Positions 25,575 to 35,151 of a stretch of 64,000 nucleotides of DNA are shown piece by piece (the stretch's first letter is position 1; each line of letters begins with the position of its first letter). Under the pieces are notes generated by a model. The model worked only from the letters and a program-made list of their open reading frames with translations. It was not told the origin of the DNA and made no database searches. The stretch spans positions 66,243 to 130,242 of the forward strand of contig NZ_AYYU01000001.1 of the NCBI RefSeq assembly GCF_001436455.1, read 5' to 3'. The translations under genes and the position numbers were made by a program. This stretch comes from Lactobacillus jensenii DSM 20557. Lineage in GTDB: Bacteria; Bacillota; Bacilli; Lactobacillales; Lactobacillaceae.

Positions 25575-27351
25575 GGAGTATGAATCTATTTGGTCTAAAG
25601 CGATTACTTTTAAAGAGCAAAAACAAATATTTAAACGTATTTTTAAGTTTGTTTTACTATATAAAAGAGAATTTATTGCTTCTTTATTTGGAGCCTTATT
25701 AGTAAGTGTAATTAATATTCTTTTGCCAAGATTTTTACAATATTATTTAGATCACTTTTTGGCTCATAAGAGTGCAACATGGCAGATTATTTATGGTGTA
25801 GCAGCGATTTACCTTCTGGGGTTAATATGCAAGGCCTTACTTCAATTCTTTTATGAATATTATTATTCTTTAGCAGGTGAAAAAACTTTAGAAAAAGTTC
25901 GTCGAGTTCTATATCAAAAGTTACATCAATTGGGAATGCATTATTTTGATGAAACTCCTGCAGGTTCAATATTATCCAGAGTTACAAATGACACAATGAC
26001 TTTGAGTACATTTTTGTCGATGTTTTCAGCTGTTATGATTGGAATTATTTCAATGATTACTGCTTTTGTAGCGATGTATTATACAGATAAGATTGCTGGA
26101 TTAATTATTTTAGCTTTTTTGCCGGTTCTACTTCTAATTATGTGGCTATATTCTTATTATAATTCTCGTTTATATCGAGAATACCGCGAACGAAATAGTC
26201 TAATGAATACCAAACTAAATGAAACAATTACTGGCATTAACGTTATTCAACAATTTCGTCAAGAAAAAAGAATTCAAACTAAGTTTGAAGATATAGCAAA
26301 TGCTCAATTAAAAACGAGAATGAAATTAGTAAAGATGAATGCTTTACTCCTTTCTCCACTTACTAGTTTGCTATATAATGTTGCGATTGCCATAAGTTTA
26401 ATTTATTTCGGTTTTCCTACAAGAAGCGTTTTTGTAGCTGCAGGTGTTATTTATGCTTTCTCAAACTACATTCAGAGCTTTTTTAATCCAATTAGCTCAA
26501 TGATGGATTCTTTGACATCATTTACTGATGGAATTGTGGCGGGTAAACGTATATTTAAAATTTTAGATGAAGATGAATTGGAGCCACAGCAAAAGGTTGA
26601 TCCAAAAGCTAAGATTGAATTAGGAAAAATTGAGTTTAAGCATGTCTCGTTTTCGTATGATGGGAAAAATGATGTTTTGCATGATATTTCTTTTACATTA
26701 GAGCCAGGGCAAACCTTAGGAATAGTTGGTCATACCGGTAGTGGTAAAAGTTCTATCATAAATATTATGATGCGATTTTATGAATTTCATTCTGGAGAAA
26801 TATTACTCGATGGACATGATATTCGAAGCTTTAGTCCTGAAGAATTACGAAAGAAATTAGGATTAGTATTACAAGAGCCGTTTATGTTTTATGGGGATAT
26901 TAAAAGTAATATTCGCTTATACAATCAAGAAATTAGTGATAAAGCTGTTATTCAAGCAGCTAAGCAAGTTCAAGCTGATGGCTTTATTGAGCAATTACCT
27001 GACAAGTATGATAGCAAGGTAATTGAAGGTGGAAGTGAATTCTCAAGTGGACAACGGCAACTAATATCATTTGCGAGAACTTTGGTAACTAATCCTAAAA
27101 TATTGGTTCTAGACGAAGCGACAGCTAATGTTGATACTGAAACAGAAACGCTAATTCAAAAGGGCTTGAAGCAATTGCGGCAAGGACGAACTACTTTAGC
27201 TATTGCTCATCGACTTTCAACGATTAAAGATGCAGATAAAATTATTGTGCTTGATAAAGGTAGAATTGTTGAAATGGGCAATCATGAAGAATTATTGAAT
27301 CAAAAAGGATATTATTATGATTTATATCGTTTACAACAAGATCGAGGATAG
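25567..27351 (+). CDS. Heterodimeric ABC exporter, catalytic-site subunit (LmrD/YheH-like)
   Basis: Partner half-transporter with six membrane helices and a C-terminal ATPase (about 594 residues). Walker A GHTGSGKSS is intact and the catalytic Glu517 is present (ILVLDEATANVD), while the signature is SSGQRQL rather than LSGGQ. The two subunits together therefore give one functional and one degenerate site. The start is uncertain: TTG 25567 follows AGGTGA (25556-25561) at 5 bp and I prefer it; GTG 25558 lies inside that SD. The gene overlaps its partner by 8 bp. Confidence 0.87.
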   Translation: MNKEYESIWSKAITFKEQKQIFKRIFKFVLLYKREFIASLFGALLVSVINILLPRFLQYYLDHFLAHKSATWQIIYGVAAIYLLGLICKALLQFFYEYYYSLAGEKTLEKVRRVLYQKLHQLGMHYFDETPAGSILSRVTNDTMTLSTFLSMFSAVMIGIISMITAFVAMYYTDKIAGLIILAFLPVLLLIMWLYSYYNSRLYREYRERNSLMNTKLNETITGINVIQQFRQEKRIQTKFEDIANAQLKTRMKLVKMNALLLSPLTSLLYNVAIAISLIYFGFPTRSVFVAAGVIYAFSNYIQSFFNPISSMMDSLTSFTDGIVAGKRIFKILDEDELEPQQKVDPKAKIELGKIEFKHVSFSYDGKNDVLHDISFTLEPGQTLGIVGHTGSGKSSIINIMMRFYEFHSGEILLDGHDIRSFSPEELRKKLGLVLQEPFMFYGDIKSNIRLYNQEISDKAVIQAAKQVQADGFIEQLPDKYDSKVIEGGSEFSSGQRQLISFARTLVTNPKILVLDEATANVDTETETLIQKGLKQLRQGRTTLAIAHRLSTIKDADKIIVLDKGRIVEMGNHEELLNQKGYYYDLYRLQQDRG

Positions 27352-27352
27352 A

Positions 27353-27380
27353 AAAAAAGTGCCATTAGGCACTTTTTTAT
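27353..27380. terminator. Bidirectional terminator between the ABC exporter and plsC
   Basis: Perfect 11-bp stem AAAAAAGTGCC / GGCACTTTTTT (27353-27363, 27368-27378), ATTA loop. It has T-runs on both strands and overlaps the plsC stop codon. Confidence 0.85.
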
Positions 27381-27991
27381 TTGGGGATATATTTAAAATC
27401 TGGATTTTGGTCGTAGTCAAGTTTTGCCCATGCATCTTCTAATTGTTTATACAAGATAGGGGTAGTTTCTTTATCGATTTTGGATTTACGCTCAATTGTT
27501 ATAGGATTACCAATCACAACTTCAAGTGGCTTTCGCTTAAGAAAGTCTTTAAAGGTAAGAGGACCTTGATAAACAACTGGTAAAAGTGGCTTGCCGGACA
27601 TTTTTGCAATCACAAATGCTCCACTTTTTAATTCAGCAGAATGGCGAGTTCCGGAAGGGAAAATCATCAATGAATCGTGATTTTTGCGTAAGCCTTTGAC
27701 CGGAATAGTTAAGGCAGAAGGTCCGGGATTTTTCCTATCTACAGGGAAAGCACCAGCATGACGTAAAATAAAAGATAAAACTGGATTTTTAAACAGTTCT
27801 TTTTTTGCCATAAACATATATGTCATAGGACTAGTTGCAAGTGCAAATAAAATTGGTTCCCACCATGTACGATGAGGAGCAACTAAGATATATGTTCCTT
27901 CTGGTAATCTTTCCTTATTGTGAACGTGCAAGTGTCCATTTAAAACCCAGACGATAAAACGGGCTATCGGCCGAATGATTTTGTAAAACAT
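27377..27991 (-). CDS. plsC: 1-acyl-sn-glycerol-3-phosphate acyltransferase (PlsC-like)
   Basis: Predicted membrane-associated acyltransferase that converts lysophosphatidate to phosphatidate in phospholipid synthesis. The 204 residues carry a PlsC fold with a hydrophobic N-terminus (about 5-18). Motif I reads APHRTWWEP, i.e. H-x4-E instead of H-x4-D. The FPEGTR motif reads FPSGTRH. KSGAFVIAKMSGKPLLPV gives the remaining conserved blocks. The altered motifs leave acceptor and activity less certain than the fold. It is convergent with the ABC exporter and divergent from the methyltransferase gene. Confidence 0.82.
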   Translation of the reverse strand: MFYKIIRPIARFIVWVLNGHLHVHNKERLPEGTYILVAPHRTWWEPILFALATSPMTYMFMAKKELFKNPVLSFILRHAGAFPVDRKNPGPSALTIPVKGLRKNHDSLMIFPSGTRHSAELKSGAFVIAKMSGKPLLPVVYQGPLTFKDFLKRKPLEVVIGNPITIERKSKIDKETTPILYKQLEDAWAKLDYDQNPDFKYIPK

Positions 27992-28054
27992 AAATTACCT
28001 CCAATATTGTAGACTTATTATATCAAATAAGATGAAAAGGACAAAAAGCAAATC

Positions 28055-29065
28055 ATGAAACTTAAAAACGGTGAAAAAATTGATCATATTTATAGTGATC
28101 AAATTCAAATAATTCAGGATAAAGAAGCCTTCAGTTTTTCTTTGGATACAATTTTATTAGCTGCTGGTTGTTTAGATTACATTAAGGATCGGGATCAAAT
28201 TGTTGAATTTTGTGCTGGGAATTGTGCTGCTAGTATTTATTTAGCTCATCGCAGTGAGGCACATTTCAAAACTATTGAAATTCAAGAACATGCATATGAT
28301 CAAGGCAAAAGGTCAATTGAGCTTAACCACTTAGAAAATAGAGTTGAACCTTTTTTAGGGGATGTAAATGATGCCGTTAAATTTGTTGGTAGACAAAATA
28401 ATATGGTTTTAGTTAATCCGCCATACTTTAAGGTGGCGCCTGGGCATGTTGTTAATCCAAATGAGAAAAAGGCGATAGCTAGACATGAGATTTTAGTTGA
28501 TTTAGAGCACATTATTTTGCAGGCTAGTCAAGTATTAAAGAATAAAGGTCGACTGGTGATGGTCCATCGTCCAGAACGGCTAGGCGAAATTTGCTATTTT
28601 TGTCAAAAATATAATTTACCGGTCAAAAAAATCCAACCATACTCTTCTAGTGCAGAAAAAGAAAGTAACCTCATTGTTATTACCGCAAGTAAAAATGGAG
28701 CAAGTGATGGATTGATTTTAAAAAGTCCAATAATAACTCAAACAAGTGATGGACATTATAATCCGGAAATTAATCAATATTTGTTGGCTCAAGAGGCGGA
28801 CGTAAAGAAGAATTATTATTTTTATGTCTTATTATGTAACGACAATACCCTATATGGCGGTTTTACAACTGATTTGCAGCAGCGCTTAAATGCTCATAAT
28901 AGTGGCAAAGGTGCTAAATATACTAAAAGCAGACGACCAGTAAAAATGATTTATCATGAGTGTTTTAATGACAAACAGCAAGCTTTAAAGCGAGAGTATT
29001 GGTTTAAACATCACTCAAGAAGTTGGAAAGAACAATTTTTAAAAGATCATAATGTGACAATATAA
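28055..29065 (+). CDS. Fusion of TrmN6-like methyltransferase and GIY-YIG domain (YabB-YazA)
   Basis: A 336-residue two-domain protein. Residues 1 to about 240 are an AdoMet-dependent methyltransferase of the YabB/TrmN6 type, with the glycine-rich AdoMet site FCAGNCAAS (52-60) and the target-base motif NPPY at 121-124, so a tRNA adenine methyltransferase is the best guess. Residues from about 254 are a GIY-YIG nuclease-type domain of the YazA/UPF0213 family (YVLLC, LYGGFTTDLQQRL, GKGAKYTKSRRP, and REYWFK with the expected catalytic Glu). In Bacillus these are adjacent separate genes; here they are joined in frame. SD is weak (AAAAGGACAAAAAGC before the ATG). Confidence 0.88.
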   Translation: MKLKNGEKIDHIYSDQIQIIQDKEAFSFSLDTILLAAGCLDYIKDRDQIVEFCAGNCAASIYLAHRSEAHFKTIEIQEHAYDQGKRSIELNHLENRVEPFLGDVNDAVKFVGRQNNMVLVNPPYFKVAPGHVVNPNEKKAIARHEILVDLEHIILQASQVLKNKGRLVMVHRPERLGEICYFCQKYNLPVKKIQPYSSSAEKESNLIVITASKNGASDGLILKSPIITQTSDGHYNPEINQYLLAQEADVKKNYYFYVLLCNDNTLYGGFTTDLQQRLNAHNSGKGAKYTKSRRPVKMIYHECFNDKQQALKREYWFKHHSRSWKEQFLKDHNVTI

Positions 29066-29155
29066 TCTTTTAAAATGTTGTAGTTGAAATTTAAATATAG
29101 CTTTGATAAACTTATTAAGTATGCGTAAGTGCATATAAAATTAACAAAACACACA

Positions 29156-29231
29156 TCAAGGGCGATTGATATATGGTGCCGAATGGTCAAGTATCGAGTT
29201 GATCCCTTGAGAGGTATTAAACCATAGGAGG
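29156..29231 (+). promoter_or_regulatory. Structured rpsB leader with possible pseudoknot on the SD
   Basis: TCAAGGG (29156-29162) pairs perfectly with CCCTTGA (29204-29210). Within the enclosed loop TATGGT (29172-29177) is complementary to ACCATA (29221-29226), whose last base is the first base of the SD AGGAGG (29226-29231). This H-type pseudoknot would sit directly on the rpsB ribosome binding site. An autoregulatory S2 leader is the natural guess; the exact family is not recognised. Confidence 0.5.
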
Positions 29232-29238
29232 ATTTTTT

Positions 29239-30021
29239 ATGTCAGTTGTAACAATGAAGCAATTGCTTGAAGCCGGTGTACACTTTGGTCACCAAACTAG
29301 AAGATGGGATCCAAAGATGAAGCCATACATCTTTACTCAAAGAAATGGTATTTACATCATCGACTTACAAAAGACTATCAAGATGTTAGATGATGCTTAC
29401 AACTACGTTAAGGCTGTAGCACAAAATGATGGTGTATTCTTATTCGTAGGTACTAAGAAGCAAGCACAAGAAGCTATTAAGGAAGAAGCTACTCGTGCAG
29501 GCCAATACTACGTAAACCAACGTTGGTTAGGTGGTACTTTAACTAACTGGACTACTATTCAAAGTCGTGTTAAGCGTTTGAAGCAATTGAAAGCTATGTC
29601 AGAAGATGGTACTTTCGACTTATTACCAAAGAAGGAAGTTGCACTTTTGACTAAGGAAATGGACAAATTACAAAGATTCTTAGGCGGTATCGAAGATATG
29701 CCTAGAATTCCTGATGTAATGTTTGTTGTTGACCCTAAGAAGGAAAAGATTGCGGTTCACGAAGCAAACAAGCTTGGTATCCCAGTTGTTGCCATGGTTG
29801 ACACTAATACTGATCCTACTCCAATTGACGTAATCATTCCAGCTAACGATGACGCAATTCGTGCTATTCGTTTAATTGCCGGTGCTATGGCTGACGCTGT
29901 AATTGAAGGCAAGCAAGGCGAAGACGATGAAAACGTTGAACAAGAAATGGCTGACAAGGCTGCAGAATCTAATGACGAAAAGTCAATGGAAGAAGTAGCT
30001 AACGAAGCTGACGAAGATTAA
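29239..30021 (+). CDS. rpsB: 30S ribosomal protein S2
   Basis: Small-subunit protein on the back of the 30S head-body junction. The 260 residues start with the canonical [24 protein letters not shown] (near residues 4-27) and include [22 protein letters not shown] and [12 protein letters not shown]. The C-terminus is an acidic tail. SD is AGGAGG. tsf follows 35 bp later in the usual rpsB-tsf operon. Confidence 0.97.
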   Translation: MSVVTMKQLLEAGVHFGHQTRRWDPKMKPYIFTQRNGIYIIDLQKTIKMLDDAYNYVKAVAQNDGVFLFVGTKKQAQEAIKEEATRAGQYYVNQRWLGGTLTNWTTIQSRVKRLKQLKAMSEDGTFDLLPKKEVALLTKEMDKLQRFLGGIEDMPRIPDVMFVVDPKKEKIAVHEANKLGIPVVAMVDTNTDPTPIDVIIPANDDAIRAIRLIAGAMADAVIEGKQGEDDENVEQEMADKAAESNDEKSMEEVANEADED

Positions 30022-30056
30022 TTTTTACTTTTAGTTCCAATTAGGAGGAATTATTA

Positions 30057-30932
30057 ATGGCAAAAATTACTGCTGCACAAGTTAAGGAATTACGTGAACG
30101 TACCGGTGCTGGTATGATGGACTCCAAGAAGGCTTTAGTTGAAGCTGAAGGAGACATGGAAAGAGCAATCGACATTTTAAGAGAAAATGGTGTTGCTAAA
30201 GCTGCTAAGAAGAGTGGTAGAATTGCTGCTGAAGGTTTAGCAGAATTTGCATTTGAAGGTAATACTGCTGCACTTGTTGAAGTTAACTCAGAAACTGACT
30301 TTGTTGCATCAAACGACAAGTTCATCAACTTAGTTAACGACATTACTAAAGCTGTATTAGCTGCAAAGCCTAAGAACATGGAAGAAGCTTTAAATGCTCC
30401 ATTAGCTGATGGAACTATTGAAAGTGCAACTACTAACCTTACAGCCGTAATCGGTGAAAAGATTACTTTCAGAAGATTTAAGCTTATCAACAAGAGCGAT
30501 GATGAAGTATTTGGTGCTTACAAGCACAATGGTGGTGCTATCGTTGCATTAGTAACCTTAAAGGGTGGTAACGAAGAAGCAGCTAAGAATATTGCTATGC
30601 ACGTTGCTGCAATTAACCCAGAATACTTAAATAAGGATTCTGTTCCTGCTGACGAATTAGAACGTCAAAAGGCAGTATTCACTAAGGAAACTGAAAATGA
30701 AGGCAAGCCTGCTAACATCGTTCCTAGAATTGTTGAAGGTCGTGTAAACAAGTACTTAAGCGAAATTTGCTTAGTAGATCAACCTTACGTTAAGGATTCT
30801 GACATGACTGTTGAAGCTTACGCTAAGTCACAAAATGCTACTGTAGTTAACTTCGAACGTTTCGAAGTTGGTGAAGGTATCGAAAAGAAGCAAGAAGACT
30901 TTGCTGCTGAAGTACGTGAACAAATGAAGTAA
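30057..30932 (+). CDS. tsf: Elongation factor Ts
   Basis: Guanine nucleotide exchange factor for EF-Tu. The 291 residues show the N-terminal UBA-like domain (AQVKELRERTGAGMMDSKKAL), the catalytic core with TDFVASND near residue 81, and the C-terminal dimerisation segment (KYLSEICLVDQPYVKD). SD TTAGGAGGAA. The gene ends at a strong terminator that separates rpsB-tsf from pyrH. Confidence 0.97.
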   Translation: MAKITAAQVKELRERTGAGMMDSKKALVEAEGDMERAIDILRENGVAKAAKKSGRIAAEGLAEFAFEGNTAALVEVNSETDFVASNDKFINLVNDITKAVLAAKPKNMEEALNAPLADGTIESATTNLTAVIGEKITFRRFKLINKSDDEVFGAYKHNGGAIVALVTLKGGNEEAAKNIAMHVAAINPEYLNKDSVPADELERQKAVFTKETENEGKPANIVPRIVEGRVNKYLSEICLVDQPYVKDSDMTVEAYAKSQNATVVNFERFEVGEGIEKKQEDFAAEVREQMK

Positions 30933-30940
30933 TCTTCAAA

Positions 30941-30968
30941 AAAGAAGCACAAAGTGCTTCTTTTTTTT
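30941..30968 (+). terminator. Intrinsic terminator of rpsB-tsf
   Basis: GAAGCAC / GTGCTTC stem (30944-30950, 30954-30960), AAA loop, extended by A:T pairs and followed by a run of T. Confidence 0.87.
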
Positions 30969-31058
30969 GCTTAAAATTATTCATATATAAGCTAAACAAC
31001 AAAACATTATCAACTTAAGTATGGTAAAATGTTAAGAGCAAAACACTAGGAGGTTATT

Positions 31059-31784
31059 ATGAGTCAAGTTAAGTATAAACGAATCATTTTAAAAGTTAGT
31101 GGTGAAGCTTTAGCCGGACCAAAAGGTGTAGGTATTGATCCAATCGTTATTAGCCACTTAGCAAAAGAAATTAAATCAATCCATGATTTAGGTGTTGAAA
31201 TCGGTGTTGTCTGTGGTGGTGGTAATATGTGGCGTGGTGAAACTGGTGCCAAGCTAGGAATGGAAAGATCACAAGCAGATTACATGGGAATGCTTGCAAC
31301 TATTATGAATGGTTTAGCTTTACAAGATGGTTTGGAACATGTCGGAGTTCCTACCAGAGTTCAAACATCAATTGAAATGAGACAAGTTGCTGAACCATAC
31401 ATTAGAAGAAGAGCAGTTCGTCACTTAGAAAAAGGTCGTGTTGTAATTTTTGGTGGTGGTACTGGTAACCCTTATTTCTCAACTGATACTACAGCTGCTC
31501 TACGTGCAGCAGAAATCGATGCTGATGTGATTTTGATGGCTAAAAATGGCGTTGATGGCGTATATTCAGCTGATCCGAAAATTGATCCTAGTGCAACAAA
31601 ATATGATGAGTTAACTCAATTAGAAGTAATTTCAAAGAACTTGAAAGTTATGGATAGAACTGCAAGTTCATTATCAATGGATACTGATATTCCATTAATC
31701 GTCTTCAATGTAAATACTGAAGGTAACATTAAGAAAGTTATCGAAGGTGAAAATATTGGTACTGTAATTAGAGGTGGAAAATAA
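31059..31784 (+). CDS. pyrH: Uridylate kinase
   Basis: UMP kinase of the amino-acid-kinase fold, producing UDP for nucleic acid and cell-wall precursor synthesis. In its 241 residues are [10 protein letters not shown] (about 9-18), [24 protein letters not shown] and the [24 protein letters not shown] block. SD AGGAGG. A TAAAAT at 31025-31030 may be its -10. The stop overlaps the frr start (TAATG). Confidence 0.97.
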   Translation: MSQVKYKRIILKVSGEALAGPKGVGIDPIVISHLAKEIKSIHDLGVEIGVVCGGGNMWRGETGAKLGMERSQADYMGMLATIMNGLALQDGLEHVGVPTRVQTSIEMRQVAEPYIRRRAVRHLEKGRVVIFGGGTGNPYFSTDTTAALRAAEIDADVILMAKNGVDGVYSADPKIDPSATKYDELTQLEVISKNLKVMDRTASSLSMDTDIPLIVFNVNTEGNIKKVIEGENIGTVIRGGK

Positions 31785-32341
31785 TGACAAATGATGTAAT
31801 TGCTAAAGCAAAAGAAAACATGAATAAGTCTATTGCTGTTTATCAAAAAGAATTAGGAAATATTCGTGCAGGTGTAGCTAATGCAAGTTTGTTAGAAGGC
31901 GTAAAGGTTGATTATTATGGTGTGCCTACTCCATTAACTCAAATGTCTAGTGTGACTATTCCAGAAGCTCGCGTTCTTTTAGTAACTCCATATGATAAAT
32001 CTAGTTTAGACAATATTGAGCATGCACTTTTAGCAAGTGACCTAGGACTTACACCTGCAAATGATGGTAATGTAATTCGCTTAGTGATTCCACAACTAAC
32101 CGGTGAACGTCGTGAAGAAATTGCCAAACAAGTTGGTAAGCAAGCTGAACAAGCTAAGATTGCTATTAGAAATGTTCGTCGTGAAGCTATGGATAGCTTG
32201 AAAAAACAAGAAAAAAATGGCGACATTACTGAAGATGAACAAAAGCGTTTAGAAAAAGACGTTCAAAAAGTTACAGATGATGCTACTAAGCGTGTCGACC
32301 AACTTGCTGACGAAAAGCGTAAGGAAATTACTAAGGGCTAA
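31784..32341 (+). CDS. frr: Ribosome recycling factor
   Basis: Splits post-termination ribosomes together with EF-G. The 185 residues have the three-helix-bundle pattern and the motifs [28 protein letters not shown] and [11 protein letters not shown]. It is translationally coupled to pyrH by a one-base overlap, with SD AGAGGTGG, and precedes uppS by 3 bp. Confidence 0.97.
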   Translation: MTNDVIAKAKENMNKSIAVYQKELGNIRAGVANASLLEGVKVDYYGVPTPLTQMSSVTIPEARVLLVTPYDKSSLDNIEHALLASDLGLTPANDGNVIRLVIPQLTGERREEIAKQVGKQAEQAKIAIRNVRREAMDSLKKQEKNGDITEDEQKRLEKDVQKVTDDATKRVDQLADEKRKEITKG

Positions 32342-32344
32342 TCA

Positions 32345-33058
32345 ATGACAAAAGAAAAAGAGTTAAATCATCTTGCCATTATTATGGATGGCAATGGTCG
32401 CTGGGCTCAAAAACGCCATCTCCCTAGAGTAATGGGACATAAACAGGGTATGCAAAATATCGAAAAAATTGCCTTGGCAGCAAATAAAATGGGCGTAAAG
32501 GTTTTGACACTTTACGCTTTTTCTACAGAAAATTGGGGACGACCAACAGATGAAGTTAGTTATCTTATGAAGTTGCCAATTACTTTTTTTGATAAGTTTA
32601 TGCCTAAATTGATGGAAAATAATGTAAAAGTTAATATAATGGGATTTTTAGATGAATTACCAGAAAAAACTTTAGCAGTAACAAAAAAGGCTATGGCGGA
32701 TACTAAAAATAATACTGGTATGATTTTAAATTTTGCCTTTAATTATGGATCAAGAAGAGAAATAACTTCAGCTATCAAAAAAATTGCTGAAAAAGTTAAA
32801 AACGAGAGTATAAATCTTGAAGATATTAACGATGAATTAGTTAATCAGGAATTATTGACAGCTGATTTACCTTATCCTGATCCCGATTTGATTTTAAGAA
32901 CATCAGGTGAACAGAGAATTTCTAATTTCTTGTTATGGCAATTAGCATATTCAGAATTAGCTTTTACAGATAAATATTGGCCTGACTTTAATGAAGAAGA
33001 TTTGAAAAAAGTAATTATGGATTTCCAAATGCGTGATCGTCGCTTTGGTAAATTATAA
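32345..33058 (+). CDS. uppS: Undecaprenyl diphosphate synthase
   Basis: Cis-prenyltransferase that makes the C55 lipid carrier for peptidoglycan and teichoic acid units. The 237 residues show the catalytic Asp15 in [13 protein letters not shown] (12-24), [14 protein letters not shown], and the C-terminal motif [30 protein letters not shown] lies within the end of frr. It belongs to the pyrH-frr-uppS-cdsA-rseP block. Confidence 0.96.
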   Translation: MTKEKELNHLAIIMDGNGRWAQKRHLPRVMGHKQGMQNIEKIALAANKMGVKVLTLYAFSTENWGRPTDEVSYLMKLPITFFDKFMPKLMENNVKVNIMGFLDELPEKTLAVTKKAMADTKNNTGMILNFAFNYGSRREITSAIKKIAEKVKNESINLEDINDELVNQELLTADLPYPDPDLILRTSGEQRISNFLLWQLAYSELAFTDKYWPDFNEEDLKKVIMDFQMRDRRFGKL

Positions 33059-33069
33059 AGAGAGAGTAT

Positions 33070-33876
33070 ATGAAACAACGTACAATTACGGCAGTGATTG
33101 CCTTAATTTTATTTATACCAATTGTTGTTGCAGGCGGTTATTGGATTGACTGGTTGGCAGCAGCATTAGCAGCAGTTGGAATTAGCGAAGTCTTTTTGAT
33201 GAAGAAACAAATTCTTTTATCGATTGACTTCTTATTGGCACTGCTTGCAACTTTGACGTGGACTGTTCCTAAGACATTTTTTAATGTCTTTCCAAAAGGA
33301 GTTACTAGACCTGGTATTTACTTTACAGTAGTTATGTTACTTTTAACTTGGACTGTATTATCTAAGAACAAAACTAGTTTTGATGATGTTGGGGTCTACA
33401 CATTAGCTTCGCTATATATTGGAACCGGTTTTCATTATTTAGCAGCAATTCGAAATATTGACCATGTTTCGCTATTAGGTTTAGCGCTACTAGGCTATGT
33501 ATTTGTGGTAGTATGGTCAACTGATATTGGCGCTTATATGATTGGGAAAAAGTTCGGAAAACATAAATTATGGCCAGTGATTAGCCCTAATAAAACCTGG
33601 GAAGGTTCTTTAGGGGCTGTTATTTGCGCAATAATTTTTTCTGCAATTTATATTAATTTAGTTCCATTAGTGAGAGATTACACTTATCTTATTTGGACTA
33701 GTGCCTTTTTATCAATAGTTGGTCAAATGGGAGATTTAGTAGAATCTGCTTATAAACGTTATTACGGAGTAAAAGATTCAGGAAAAATATTGCCAGGTCA
33801 TGGCGGTATTTTAGATCGTTTTGACAGTATGTTATTTGTTTTACCTGTAATTGCTCTATTTTTTATTAAGGGATAA
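33070..33876 (+). CDS. cdsA: Phosphatidate cytidylyltransferase
   Basis: Integral membrane enzyme making CDP-diacylglycerol from phosphatidate and CTP. The 268 residues contain about seven hydrophobic segments and the family signature around GQMGDLVESAYKRYYGVKDSGKILPGHGGILDRFDS (split; residues about 217-252). The first residue of the usual SD-x2-G motif is conserved as GD. The SD (GAGAGAG) is weaker than that of its neighbours. rseP follows 2 bp later. Confidence 0.95.
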   Translation: MKQRTITAVIALILFIPIVVAGGYWIDWLAAALAAVGISEVFLMKKQILLSIDFLLALLATLTWTVPKTFFNVFPKGVTRPGIYFTVVMLLLTWTVLSKNKTSFDDVGVYTLASLYIGTGFHYLAAIRNIDHVSLLGLALLGYVFVVVWSTDIGAYMIGKKFGKHKLWPVISPNKTWEGSLGAVICAIIFSAIYINLVPLVRDYTYLIWTSAFLSIVGQMGDLVESAYKRYYGVKDSGKILPGHGGILDRFDSMLFVLPVIALFFIKG

Positions 33877-33878
33877 GT

Positions 33879-35132
33879 ATGACTACAGTTTTAATTTTTC
33901 TAGTCATTTTTGGACTATTAGTATTTGTGCATGAATTTGGACACTTTTTTGTTGCTAAAAAAAGTGGTGTTTTAGTGCGCGAGTTTTCTATTGGAATGGG
34001 CCCCAAATTATTCCAAACAAGAAGAAAAAAGACCAGTTATACCATTCGCTGGCTTCCATTAGGCGGCTATGTTCGCTTAGCTGGAAAAGATGATATTAGT
34101 ACAATTGATCCAGGGACAAATGTTATTTTGGTTTTGGATGAAAAGGGTAAAGTCGTTAGAATAGATGCCTCAGAATCAGACATTTTAATTTCTGGCATTC
34201 CAGTGCAAGTTACAAAGGCTGATTTGGTAAAAGAACTGACCATTCAGGGTTATGAAAATGGTGACGAGAGCAAAGAGTGCACTTATTCTGTAGATCATGA
34301 CGCCACAATTATTGATAATACTGGGACTGAATTATCAATAGCACCCGAAGATACTCAATTTCAGAATGCTAAAATTTGGCAAAAAATTAGTACAAATATC
34401 GCTGGTCCATTAATGAATATTATTTTGGGTTTTGTGATTTTTATTATTTGGTCAATCTCAACAGTTGGCCCCTCGACAACAACTATTGCTAGAACATTAG
34501 AACATTCGCCAGCAAGTACTGTTTTAAAGAAAAACGATCAGATAATTGCTGTAAATGGAAAAAAAGTAGCTAGTTTTGAAGATTTTAGTGAAAAAGTAGC
34601 TGAAAATAAAAGCAAAAAAATGCAGGTAACAGTTAAGCGAGCAAGTGGAATTAAAACTTTTTCTCTTACTCCTAAGCTTGTTAAACGTAATAGCGAAAAA
34701 GTATATCAAATTGGTATATTTGCTAAATCTGATGAACGTTTTTCTGTTAAGTTAGCAAGAGGTTGGAATATGGCTGTAAATACAACTGGCTTGATTTTTA
34801 AAGCGGTTGGTAATTTAATTAGCCATTTCAGCTTAAACAAGTTATCTGGACCGGTAGGGATTTATTCACAAACTAGTCAAGTAAGTAAGTTTGGACTTTC
34901 AGCAGTTGTAGTTTTTTTAGCTATGATTTCAATTAATTTGGGAATTATGAATTTACTTCCAATCCCAGGATTGGATGGTGGTAAGCTCTTATTAAACTTA
35001 GTTGAGCTGATTCGTGGAAAGCCTATTCCTGAAGAACATGAAACTGCAGTGGAAATTGCAGGAGTTGTATTTTTATTAATTTTGATTATATTAGTAACAG
35101 GTAACGACATTTATCGCTACTTTATTAAATAA
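33879..35132 (+). CDS. rseP: Site-2 intramembrane metalloprotease RseP/RasP
   Basis: Membrane zinc protease that clears signal-peptide remnants and cleaves membrane-bound regulators. Zinc motif HEFGH is at residues 18-22 in the first membrane segment. A PDZ domain spans roughly 205-275 (SPASTVLKKNDQIIAVNGKKV). The second metal-site motif is PIPGLDGGKLL near 370. At 417 residues it is full length. SD AAGGGATAAG overlaps the end of cdsA. Confidence 0.95.
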   Translation: MTTVLIFLVIFGLLVFVHEFGHFFVAKKSGVLVREFSIGMGPKLFQTRRKKTSYTIRWLPLGGYVRLAGKDDISTIDPGTNVILVLDEKGKVVRIDASESDILISGIPVQVTKADLVKELTIQGYENGDESKECTYSVDHDATIIDNTGTELSIAPEDTQFQNAKIWQKISTNIAGPLMNIILGFVIFIIWSISTVGPSTTTIARTLEHSPASTVLKKNDQIIAVNGKKVASFEDFSEKVAENKSKKMQVTVKRASGIKTFSLTPKLVKRNSEKVYQIGIFAKSDERFSVKLARGWNMAVNTTGLIFKAVGNLISHFSLNKLSGPVGIYSQTSQVSKFGLSAVVVFLAMISINLGIMNLLPIPGLDGGKLLLNLVELIRGKPIPEEHETAVEIAGVVFLLILIILVTGNDIYRYFIK

Positions 35133-35151
35133 ATTATTTAGGGAGTTAATT

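Noticed and set aside
30041-30493. 150-codon open frame antisense to tsf
   Set aside because: Mirror of the biased codon use of tsf; serine/alanine/leucine-rich translation, no SD and no recognisable domain.
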